From assembly GCA_007123695.1 (NCBI GenBank), contig SLGN01000011.1, positions 1 to 5,266 of the forward strand: 5,266 nt of DNA. The letters are read 5' to 3'. Below, piece by piece: positions 1-5,139 of the stretch. The notes under the pieces are model-generated. The model saw only the letters and a list, made by a program, of their open reading frames with translations, did not search any database and was not told the DNA's origin. Within the stretch, counting starts at the first letter, position 1; each line of letters starts with the position of its first letter. The position numbers were made by a program, and so were the translations under genes. Source of the DNA: Verrucomicrobiales bacterium. Its GTDB lineage: Bacteria; Verrucomicrobiota; Verrucomicrobiia; Verrucomicrobiales; DEV007.

Positions 1-347
1 CCCACCGCCTGCCTCGCCTCCAGATCGAAGGGGTCGTAGGTCATCAGGCAGACCCCCTCCTCGTCGATGCGGGCGGGCAGCAGCCGGTGACGCAGGGCGA
101 GCTTGGCGGGAAACCGCCGGTGCAGCGCGGTGGAGAGATCCAGTTCTGACTCGGACTGGAACTCCAGGCCCGCTTCCTCGGCCAATTGCCGGGCGAATGA
201 CTCCTCGTCGACGAGATTGGCGTCGTAGAGCGCATCGACGAGAGGAGCGCGCCGCGCCGCCGCTTCGGCGAGAACGGCTTCACAGCGCAGCGCGTCGGCG
301 CAGCCACTTTTCCGGGAAACTTGCGCGAGCAGGGGGACGAGGGACAT
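1..347 (-). CDS. GspE/PilB-family secretion or pilus ATPase, N-terminal part (truncated by window edge)
   Basis: Seen: an open frame of 115 codons runs from ATG at 347 off the left edge. It begins MSLVPLLAQVSR and contains LVDEESFARQLAEEAGLEF (residues about 45-63), then a proline-anchored segment FPAKLALRHRLLPARIDEEG and LMTYDPFDLEARQAV. Family knowledge: this order (helical bundle, 'F/P..LA...RLLP', then 'DP.D..A') is typical of the MshEN/T2SSE N-terminal domain of the hexameric ATPases that power type II secretion or type IV pilus extension. That domain binds the inner-membrane platform or a nucleotide second messenger. Inference: the Walker A/B ATPase core lies beyond the window. GspE, PilB and MshE cannot be told apart from this part. 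The start is 8 nt after the stop of the secreted-protein gene, implying cotranscription. No Shine-Dalgarno sequence is visible (upstream is GTCCGTCC), so translation may be coupled to the preceding gene. Confidence 0.82.
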   Translation of the reverse strand, partial: MSLVPLLAQVSRKSGCADALRCEAVLAEAAARRAPLVDALYDANLVDEESFARQLAEEAGLEFQSESELDLSTALHRRFPAKLALRHRLLPARIDEEGVCLMTYDPFDLEARQAV

Positions 348-355
348 GGACGGAC

Positions 356-1393
356 TTACTCGGATTCGGCTTCGCCGACCGACCCGGTGAAGTTCGGGTT
401 GCGAGCCGAACCCACACCCTGGGCCGAGTCGATGAGGGACTCGAACTCCTTGTAGAAGTCCTGTCCAAATTCGTGGGTAAGGTTCGTCGCGACGAAGTCG
501 AGCATGGCCTTGGCACCGTTGACCTGGTCGGCGTAGAGGAACATGTCCTTGAGCTTGCCCCATTTCAGGCGGGGCAGGGTGCGGTTGATGAACTCCTCCT
601 TGGAGTGCTCGCGCAAAGCGCCTCGCTGGTTGACCTGCTGCCCGCGGGTGCGGCTCTTCTCGTCGCGGTTCATGCCTCGCAGCTCGGCGGCCTGCTTTTC
701 CTCGAGCATCATGACGAGCCGGGTCTGCTGTTCGATCCTTTTCTCCCAAGCTCCCATCAAAGAGCCGGGATCGTTCTCGCGCAGGTAGGGCAGGATCGCA
801 CGGCTGTAGATTCCCGAGATGTTGACCGGCACAGGCTCCCAGTTTTCGTCGCTGGCGAGGCGCTTGTCCAGATAGTAGGCCTTGGCGAAGACGGAGTTGG
901 AGACCGATTCGGTGAGTGGCCCGGACGGCACATCGTTGAGACGGCTGAGGGCGTCGACGTGGGAGACGAGACCGGCGACGACGCGCGAGCGGTCCTCGCT
1001 CTCCAGCGCCTGGCAGCTCAGGGCGAGGTAGCGCAGTTGGCCCTGCAGCGACTCCGCGAACTTGGAGTCGCGCAGGTTGTTTTGACGGTCCTTCCACGCC
1101 CGGAAATCCGCATCGGGCCGGCCCTCGCGGTCGAACTGGACCATCTTGACGCAATTCAGATAGAGCTCCAGGGCTGCCTTGGGATCGCCCGCTCCGGTCT
1201 GGAAGGCCTGCGCCGCCGACGTGTTCCGCTGCGTGAGGTGATCAGACAGGTTTTGCTTGAGCGCCCCGAGGCGGCCCTTGAGGGACTCAATCTGCTCGGG
1301 CGTGAGCTCGGCGGCGGCAGCCGGAAAGGCAAACGCGGCGGAATAGGCGGAAGCGAGAAAAAGACGGGCGACGAGGAGATAGCGGGAGTTCAT
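356..1393 (-). CDS. Secreted, helix-rich protein of unknown function, cotranscribed with a GspE/PilB-type ATPase gene
   Basis: A 345-residue protein that I do not recognise. The N-terminus is a clear Sec signal peptide: MNSRY, a hydrophobic core LLVARLFLASAYSAAFAF, then PAAAAEL, with likely cleavage near residues 26-29. The mature part is rich in charged, amphipathic helix-forming sequence (ELTPEQIESLKGRLGALKQ at 29-47; AWEKRIEQQTRLVMMLEEKQ at 215-234) with no obvious transmembrane segment. A conserved-looking core is ILPYLRENDPGSLMGAWEKR (200-219). The C-terminal tail is acidic and low in complexity (GSVGEAESE). Two cysteines lie in the mature chain (81 and 127), but no lipobox is present. 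It probably acts in the periplasm or outside the cell. The GspE/PilB-like gene starts 8 nt after its stop, which suggests a link to secretion or pili, but this is inference from context only. The ATG at 1393 is chosen because the signal peptide begins there; no SD is seen. Confidence 0.85.
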   Translation of the reverse strand: MNSRYLLVARLFLASAYSAAFAFPAAAAELTPEQIESLKGRLGALKQNLSDHLTQRNTSAAQAFQTGAGDPKAALELYLNCVKMVQFDREGRPDADFRAWKDRQNNLRDSKFAESLQGQLRYLALSCQALESEDRSRVVAGLVSHVDALSRLNDVPSGPLTESVSNSVFAKAYYLDKRLASDENWEPVPVNISGIYSRAILPYLRENDPGSLMGAWEKRIEQQTRLVMMLEEKQAAELRGMNRDEKSRTRGQQVNQRGALREHSKEEFINRTLPRLKWGKLKDMFLYADQVNGAKAMLDFVATNLTHEFGQDFYKEFESLIDSAQGVGSARNPNFTGSVGEAESE

Positions 1394-1399
1394 GCGGAG

Positions 1400-1428
1400 A
1401 TCGTATCGGTTTGGCGCGTCCGAAACAA
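1400..1428 (-). promoter_or_regulatory. Candidate sigma70-type promoter for the secreted-protein/GspE-like operon
   Basis: Read on the minus strand, TTGTTT (1428-1423, 3/6 match to TTGACA) is followed by an exact 17-bp spacer and TACGAT (1405-1400, 4/6 match to TATAAT). Only six bases (CTCCGC) separate the -10 from the ATG at 1393, so transcription would begin at or next to the start codon, giving a leaderless or nearly leaderless mRNA. The prediction rests on weak hexamers and correct spacing. Confidence 0.35.
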
Positions 1429-1485
1429 CAACGAAAATGGCGTATCCTCGCCGCGCTCATTGAGAAACCCTCCGATTGCGCAGAG

Positions 1486-1513
1486 GTTTCGAAAATGTTT
1501 CGCCGGTGTTTCG
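1486..1513 (+). repeat. Three GTTTCG hexamers phased 11 bp apart, possible regulator-binding sites
   Basis: GTTTCG occurs at 1486-1491, 1497-1502 and 1508-1513, each start exactly 11 bp after the previous one, about one helical turn. The inverted form CGAAAC lies at 1421-1426, overlapping the opposite promoter's -35, and a related CGAAAAC lies at 1516-1522. The array ends 12 bp before the candidate -35 at 1526, where an activator or repressor would be placed. The repeat is directly visible; the regulatory role is inferred. Confidence 0.5.
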
Positions 1514-1525
1514 CTCGAAAACTCG

Positions 1526-1553
1526 GCGACAATGTGGCAAGGCTGGCTACGAT
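1526..1553 (+). promoter_or_regulatory. Candidate promoter for the DUF2141-like gene
   Basis: GCGACA (1526-1531, 4/6 match to TTGACA), a 16-bp spacer and TACGAT (1548-1553, 4/6 match to TATAAT). A start near 1560 would leave a leader of about 35 nt that is strongly pyrimidine-rich (CCCTCCTCCCAGCCTTC just before the ATG) and lacks an SD. The TACGAT hexamer is the same as that proposed for the divergent promoter. Confidence 0.35.
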
Positions 1554-1595
1554 GCCCGCTCTCGTTTCCCCCTTGCGCCCCTCCTCCCAGCCTTC

Positions 1596-2024
1596 ATGAA
1601 AACCCTAGCCATCGCCGCGATCCTGCTCGCCGCCGCCTTTGCCCCGGCGCAGGAGACCTACACCCTGACGGTGACCGTCACGAACATCCCCGCCTCGAAG
1701 GGCCAGCTCCTCGTGGGCGTCTTCGACAACGCCGGTAGCTTCACCTCGCGTCCGCTGCCGCAGTCGCCCAAGATTCCAGTGCGTTCCCAGTCCCCCGTCA
1801 CCGCACGTATTTCCGGGCTGAAGCCAGGAGTCTACGCCGTGGCCGTGGTCCACGACCTGAACGGAAACGGCGTACTCGACCGCAGTCCCCTCGGAATCCC
1901 GAGGGAACCCATCGGCTTCTCCCGCATCAAGCGCATCCCGCGGGGCAAGCCCTCCTTCTCGGCCTGCTCCTTCGAAATCGCGGACCGGGACGTCTCGATG
2001 AGGATCCCCCTAACCGTGGAGTAG
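1596..2024 (+). CDS. Exported DUF2141-like small beta-rich protein
   Basis: A 142-residue protein with an N-terminal signal peptide: MKTL, hydrophobic IAAILLAAAF, then APA-Q, with likely cleavage after residue 18. The mature domain starts with TYTLTVTVTNIPASKGQLLV, followed by GVFDNAGSF (41-49), LKPGVYAVAVVHDLNGNGVLD (75-95), then a PLGIPREPIGFS segment (98-109) and a closing F.I beta strand. Family knowledge: the pattern 'G.YAV.V.HD.NGNG.LD ... G.P.E..GFS' is the signature of DUF2141 proteins (PF09912). These are small exported domains of unknown function; the Asp/Asn-rich HDLNGNGVLD loop looks like a calcium-binding loop, though that is inference. The ATG at 1596 is chosen because it starts the signal peptide; the frame is open further upstream, but that part is not signal-like. 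Nothing shows a link to the aldolase gene 114 nt downstream beyond shared direction. Confidence 0.88.
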   Translation: MKTLAIAAILLAAAFAPAQETYTLTVTVTNIPASKGQLLVGVFDNAGSFTSRPLPQSPKIPVRSQSPVTARISGLKPGVYAVAVVHDLNGNGVLDRSPLGIPREPIGFSRIKRIPRGKPSFSACSFEIADRDVSMRIPLTVE

Positions 2025-2092
2025 GGCCGCCTCGACGGGCCGAGCTTTCGGAATAGGGATTGCGCGCTCTCCTTCCAACGCCGGACCTGCTT

Positions 2093-2120
2093 CGGGCTTG
2101 CAATGCCCGTTCCGTCGGAA
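2093..2120 (+). other. Two small adjacent hairpins between the DUF2141-like and aldolase genes
   Basis: CGGGC/GCCCG (2093-2097 with 2105-2109, 7-nt loop TTGCAAT) is followed at once by TTCCGTCGGAA (2110-2120, arms TTCC and GGAA). No T-run follows, so this is not a typical intrinsic terminator. The structures lie 18-45 nt ahead of the preferred aldolase start at 2139 and enclose the alternative ATG at 2103. They could affect initiation or could be chance in GC-rich DNA. Confidence 0.25.
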
Positions 2121-2138
2121 GAATTCTGCATAAGACCG

Positions 2139-3086
2139 ATGAAAACCAGCGCCTACGAACCCGCCGGGGTCATTCCGGCTGCCCTGATGCCTTTCGACCG
2201 CACCTTCGCCATCGACGAGACCTCCTACCGGAGCCACCTTCGCGAACTGGCCGAAACGGAAGGAGTCGACGCCATCACCGTGAACGGCCATGCCGCCGAA
2301 GTCCACGCCCTCGACGTGGACGAGCAGCTCCGCTCCCTCGCAATCGCCGTCGACGAGGTCGGCGCGACCACCCCTCTGGTAGCCGGCATCTCCTCGGCCC
2401 GCACCCAGGAAGCGGCCCAGCTCGCGCGGAACGCCGAGGCGGCGGGAGCGAGCGCCCTGCTCCTATTTCCCAACGAGGCCCTCGCTCTCGGCGGCCGACT
2501 GCGACCCGATTCGATACGCGCCCACGTCGGCGCGGTGGCCGAGGCGTCCCGGCTGCCCATCGTGTTTTTCCAATATCCCACCGCCAGCGGTCTCGGCATC
2601 GACCTCGACGATCTCGTCGCGCTTTGCGCCGAAATCCCCACGATCCGCGCGATCAAGGACTGGTGCGGCGACCCCTACCTGCACGAGCGCCACCTGCGCG
2701 AGCTGCATGCCCTTGACCGCCCCGTCCGCGTTCTCACGACCCACAGCATGTGGCTGCTGCCCTCGCTCGCGCTCGGCTGCGACGGGATCCTCTCTGGAGC
2801 GGGTAGCGTCATCGCCTCTCTCCAAGTCGCCCTGTGGCGGGCCGTGCAGGCCGGCGACCTCGCCGAGGCCCGCCGCGTCAACGACCGCATCCATCCTGCG
2901 GTGCGTGCCTTCTACGCCGATCCGCTCCTCGACATGCACAACCGCATGAAGGAAGCCCTCGTGCTGCTGGGACGCCTAGGGGAAGCTCACGTGCGTCCGC
3001 CTCTCGTGAAGTTGCCGCCCGGCGAGATCGCGCGGATCGGGGCTCAGCTCGCGGAAGCGGGACTGCTTGCCGAGCCGGGGCGGTAG
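2139..3086 (+). CDS. DapA-superfamily class I aldolase/lyase, not a canonical dihydrodipicolinate synthase
   Basis: A 315-residue TIM-barrel enzyme, close to the usual length of about 300 for the family. It opens with GVIPAALMPFD (10-20), as family members do. Catalytic features: FFQYP with Tyr146, and AIKDW with Lys173, the Schiff-base lysine. Further family landmarks are GCDGILSGAGSV (213-224) and a C-terminal HVRPPLVKLPPGE (284-296). The DapA GTTGE motif is replaced by NGHAAE (49-54), so the two DapA threonines are His and Ala here. The YNxPSRTG segment with its substrate-binding Arg is shortened to YPTASG. I infer a pyruvate-type or related 2-oxo acid aldolase or dehydratase of unknown substrate, not lysine biosynthesis. 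An in-frame ATG at 2103 would add 12 residues; 2139 is preferred because homologues start shortly before the GVIPA strand. GGAAG at 2117-2121 is too far (17 nt) to be a good SD. Probably cytoplasmic. Confidence 0.85.
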   Translation: MKTSAYEPAGVIPAALMPFDRTFAIDETSYRSHLRELAETEGVDAITVNGHAAEVHALDVDEQLRSLAIAVDEVGATTPLVAGISSARTQEAAQLARNAEAAGASALLLFPNEALALGGRLRPDSIRAHVGAVAEASRLPIVFFQYPTASGLGIDLDDLVALCAEIPTIRAIKDWCGDPYLHERHLRELHALDRPVRVLTTHSMWLLPSLALGCDGILSGAGSVIASLQVALWRAVQAGDLAEARRVNDRIHPAVRAFYADPLLDMHNRMKEALVLLGRLGEAHVRPPLVKLPPGEIARIGAQLAEAGLLAEPGR

Positions 3087-3120
3087 GAGGTTTGGTGCGG
3101 GGAAGTTTGGACGCCGGGGA

Positions 3121-3138
3121 GATTCCGATTCCGATTCC
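3121..3138 (+). repeat. Hexanucleotide tandem repeat (GATTCC)3
   Basis: Three perfect GATTCC copies in the 81-bp gap between the convergent aldolase and P-loop genes, followed by a partial fourth copy (GA). It is outside both coding regions, so length change would not shift a frame. Confidence 0.7.
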
Positions 3139-3145
3139 GAATGGC

Positions 3146-3169
3146 TCCCGGGCCTGATGCGGGGTTTTT
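3146..3169 (+). terminator. Weak intrinsic-terminator-like hairpin after the aldolase gene
   Basis: TCCCG (3146-3150) can pair with CGGGG (3160-3164), including one T-G wobble, across a 9-nt loop, and is followed by TTTTT (3165-3169). The stem is only 5 bp. It points along the plus strand, 60 nt after the aldolase stop, and overlaps the stop codon of the convergent P-loop gene. It is the best terminator candidate in the gap but is weak. Confidence 0.3.
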
Positions 3170-3776
3170 ACGATGCGGACCGCAGTTGCTGCACCATTTC
3201 GTCGAGCACGGCGAGGCCGATGGTGATTTTCTTGAAAAAGCTCTCGTTGTGATGGACGAGCACGAACCGCCCGTGCCGCGACCAGAGCGACCGCAGCCGG
3301 GCGTCGAGCTGAGCGGCTTCTCCGAGGCTCTCCAGCCGGGCCGGGTTGCCGCCCTCGATGCCGAGTCCGCCGACCGCCGCGCTCTCGAAGAAGATGACTC
3401 CGTCGTAGCGCGACAGCTCGGCCTCCAACGAGGTTCCGAGAGATTCGAAGAAATTTCCTTCGCCTTCCGGCCAGTAGGCGGCGCCGTCAATCGTGCCGCG
3501 GTCGCAGAGCAGGATGCGGTCGGGATAGCGCGACGACTGGATGTCCTCCAGATTCCGCTGCACGTGGTAGATGGCGTGCTGCGCCGAGCGCACCGCCGCA
3601 GGTTCCGAGTAGCGGGGAAAGCCACCGGTGAACATCATCGTCGCCGCCTCGGGCACCATCACGACCCCGTCGCCGATCTCGCGCCGGAACAGGTCGATGG
3701 CTGTGGTCTTGCCGCCGCCGGGACCACCGGTGACGGCGATTCGGCAGGCATGGGGGTTTTGCGGAGTCCGGAACAT
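3168..3776 (-). CDS. P-loop NTPase/kinase-like protein (AAA_28-type)
   Basis: A 202-residue soluble protein. RIAVTGGPGGGKTTAIDLF (12-30) holds a perfect Walker A motif, GGPGGGKT, directly after a beta strand. VPEAATMMFTGGFPRY (41-56) and LLCDRGTIDGAAYW (89-102) follow; the DRG is the acidic/Arg element seen in nucleoside-kinase-like P-loop folds such as NadR-type and AAA_28 (PF13521) proteins. FVLVHHNESFFKK (171-183) and a closing amphipathic helix (IGLAVLDEMVQQL) complete the fold. Family knowledge: these are small ATP/GTP-binding proteins, often annotated only as AAA family ATPase; some related folds phosphorylate small molecules. The substrate here is unknown. The ATG at 3776 is preferred because the frame stays open to 4055 only by running into the rpoA gene, and the extra residues do not look like protein. 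The gene is divergent from rpoA and convergent with the aldolase gene. No SD is visible (GACGCTCCCGCC precedes the ATG). Confidence 0.83.
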   Translation of the reverse strand: MFRTPQNPHACRIAVTGGPGGGKTTAIDLFRREIGDGVVMVPEAATMMFTGGFPRYSEPAAVRSAQHAIYHVQRNLEDIQSSRYPDRILLCDRGTIDGAAYWPEGEGNFFESLGTSLEAELSRYDGVIFFESAAVGGLGIEGGNPARLESLGEAAQLDARLRSLWSRHGRFVLVHHNESFFKKITIGLAVLDEMVQQLRSAS

Positions 3777-3855
3777 GGCGGGAGCGTCGGGGGCGGATGG
3801 GCGGGGATTGGACCCCGTCTCCGACGGAGGGAAGCGCCGGAGCGTGAAAAATGGG

Positions 3856-3883
3856 TTTACTTTCCGGAAATTTCCACCATATT
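3856..3883 (+). promoter_or_regulatory. Candidate rpoA promoter
   Basis: TTTACT (3856-3861, 4/6 match to TTGACA), a 16-bp spacer and CATATT (3878-3883, 4/6 match to TATAAT), in a locally AT-rich patch that stands out from the GC-rich surroundings. The start would be near 3890, giving an rpoA leader of about 100 nt. On the opposite strand the same hexamer reads AATATG and lies 16 bp after TTGAAG (3905-3900), a weak promoter for the P-loop gene, so the two promoters may overlap. Confidence 0.4.
3861..3875. promoter_or_regulatory. Palindromic array TTTCC-GGAAA-TTTCC in the promoter spacer, possible operator
   Basis: TTTCCGGAAA (3861-3870) and GGAAATTTCC (3866-3875) are two perfect 10-bp palindromes sharing GGAAA. 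They fill most of the spacer between the proposed -35 and -10 of rpoA, where a bound repressor would block polymerase. The symmetry is directly visible; the operator role is inferred. Confidence 0.4.
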
Positions 3884-3925
3884 CCGCGCCCCGGACGTCC
3901 TTCAACCTGCCGTCGGTCCTTGGCA

Positions 3926-3947
3926 TTTCCCCGCTTGGGCGGGGAGA
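3926..3947 (+). other. Strong hairpin in the rpoA 5' leader
   Basis: TCCCCGC (3928-3934) pairs perfectly with GCGGGGA (3939-3945) across a TTGG tetraloop, and two more pairs (one wobble) extend the stem to 3926-3947. No T-run follows, so it is not an intrinsic terminator. It sits 43 nt before the rpoA ATG and could be an mRNA structure for regulating rpoA-rplQ. The ligand, if any, is unknown. Starts of the classical alpha operon are controlled by ribosomal protein S4 binding the leader, but the fold seen here is too simple to assign to that. Confidence 0.45.
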
Positions 3948-3990
3948 GATCACGTCCTGCCACTGGGAAACCCGGCATCCTGAAATCCAT

Positions 3991-5067
3991 ATGGCCAAAG
4001 CACTCGCCCCCTTCGAAATCCCCGACCGCCTCGTCAAAGACGAGGACACCGCCACCCCGAGCTACGCCAAGTTCGTCGCCGAGCCCTTCGAGGCCGGCTT
4101 CGGTCACACCATCGGCAACAGCCTTCGCCGCGTTCTCCTCTCCTCGCTCGAGGGCGCCTCGATCACCTCCGTGCGCATCTCCGGCGCCCAGCACGAGTTC
4201 ACCTCGCTGCCCGGCGTCGTCGAGGACGTCACCGAGATCGTGCTCAACCTCAAGCAGATCCGCTTCAAGCATTTCGAGGATCGCGCCCCCGCGAGCCTCT
4301 CGCTCTCAGTGGACAAGCCGGGGCCCGTCACCGCTGCCGACATCCAGGAAATCTCCCAGTACGAGATCGTGAACAAGGACCAGCACATCTGCACCCTCGA
4401 CCGCGCCACCAAGTTTAACCTCGACATGGAAGTTCGCGTCGGTCGTGGCTTCAGCAGCCAGGAAGACAACAAGCATCCCGACATGCCCATCGGAGTCATC
4501 CCCATCGACTCCATCTTCTCCCCCGTGCGCCGAGTGAAGTACGCCGTCGAAAACACCCGCGTCGGCCAGCGCACCGACTACGACAAGCTCCTTCTCGAAA
4601 TTTGGACCGACGGCCGCCTCGAGCCGCACGACGCCCTGCTTCAAGCGTCCGCCATCCTCCGGCACCACCTCGACGTCTTCGTCAACTACGACGACGACGC
4701 CATCCTCATCGAGGACCGTCCCGAAACCCAGAGCGAGGAGAATGCCGAGCTCAAGAAACTCCTCAACATGAGCGTCAACGAGATCGAGCTCTCGGTTCGC
4801 GCTGCCAACTGCCTCAACAACGCGAACATCACCTCCGTGGGCCAGCTCGCCATGAAGAGCGAGGCCGAAATGCTCAAATACCGCAACTTCGGCAAGAAGT
4901 CGCTCAACGAGATCAAGGACAAGCTCCACGAACTCGGCCTTTCGCTGGGAATGCAGATCGACCCCTCGTTGCTAGAGCAGTCCTTCACCTCCACTCTGCT
5001 CGGCGGCGACCGATCGGCCGAGGGTCCGGGTCTTGCCGCCCTCATCGCCCAGAACATCAACGACTGA
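3991..5067 (+). CDS. rpoA: DNA-directed RNA polymerase subunit alpha
   Basis: A 358-residue alpha subunit, which dimerises to nucleate the RNA polymerase core and contacts promoter UP elements and activators. The N-terminal domain carries AKFVAEPFEAGFGHTIGNSL (26-45), RRVLLSSLEGASITSV, the PGVVEDVTEIVLNLK block (74-88), GPVTAADI (111-118) and the VGQRTDYDKLLLEIWTDG block (191-208). A linker of roughly 235-255 leads to the C-terminal domain (about 258-321). Its DNA-contacting residues match E. coli with a constant offset of 5: Arg270 in SVRAANCL (R265), Asn273 (N268), Gly301 and Lys303 in NFGKKSLNEIKD (G296, K298) and Glu307 (E302). The protein is about 29 residues longer than E. coli alpha, mostly from a C-terminal tail after LSLGMQID. 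The ATG at 3991 gives MAKALAPFEIP, the expected start; no SD is present. rplQ follows after 72 nt, but rpsD is absent upstream. Confidence 0.98.
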   Translation: MAKALAPFEIPDRLVKDEDTATPSYAKFVAEPFEAGFGHTIGNSLRRVLLSSLEGASITSVRISGAQHEFTSLPGVVEDVTEIVLNLKQIRFKHFEDRAPASLSLSVDKPGPVTAADIQEISQYEIVNKDQHICTLDRATKFNLDMEVRVGRGFSSQEDNKHPDMPIGVIPIDSIFSPVRRVKYAVENTRVGQRTDYDKLLLEIWTDGRLEPHDALLQASAILRHHLDVFVNYDDDAILIEDRPETQSEENAELKKLLNMSVNEIELSVRAANCLNNANITSVGQLAMKSEAEMLKYRNFGKKSLNEIKDKLHELGLSLGMQIDPSLLEQSFTSTLLGGDRSAEGPGLAALIAQNIND

Positions 5068-5139
5068 TCCGACCCCGGACTGCCCCCTACGGCGCGGCCC
5101 CCGCACCAACCCCGGATTCCCCCACCCTGCACTCCCCCG

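Noticed and set aside
197..1738. A 513-codon plus-strand open frame opposite the secreted-protein gene
   Set aside because: It is antisense to a gene with a clear signal peptide, runs across the divergent promoter region into the DUF2141-like gene in another frame, and its translation is low-complexity without domain features. Long antisense frames are expected in GC-rich DNA.
2103..2138. Upstream ATG extending the aldolase by 12 residues
   Set aside because: The added residues precede the normal family start and the ATG lies in a hairpin loop with no SD; 2139 fits homologue length better, though 2103 cannot be fully excluded.
3815..3827. CCGTC-TCC-GACGG hairpin between the P-loop gene and the rpoA promoter
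   Set aside because: Short stem with a 3-nt loop and no T-run; could be chance in GC-rich DNA.
3920..3950. TTGGCA (3920-3925) as the rpoA -35
   Set aside because: It matches the -35 consensus at 5/6, but nothing resembling a -10 occurs 15-19 bp downstream; the rpoA leader hairpin lies there instead.
3141..3983. A 280-codon plus-strand frame opposite the P-loop gene
   Set aside because: It covers a gene with a perfect Walker A motif on the other strand and its own translation shows no recognisable fold; a shadow frame.
3777..4055. N-terminal extension of the P-loop protein up to an ATG at 4055
   Set aside because: It would overlap rpoA and its promoter region, and the added residues look like translated noncoding DNA.
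3487..4272. A 261-codon minus-strand frame spanning the P-loop gene and the rpoA start
   Set aside because: Out of frame with the P-loop gene, antisense to rpoA, and rich in Arg/His repeats typical of shadow frames.
4306..4929. A minus-strand frame of 207 codons inside rpoA
   Set aside because: Antisense to a highly conserved gene; its Val/Asp-rich translation mirrors rpoA codon bias.
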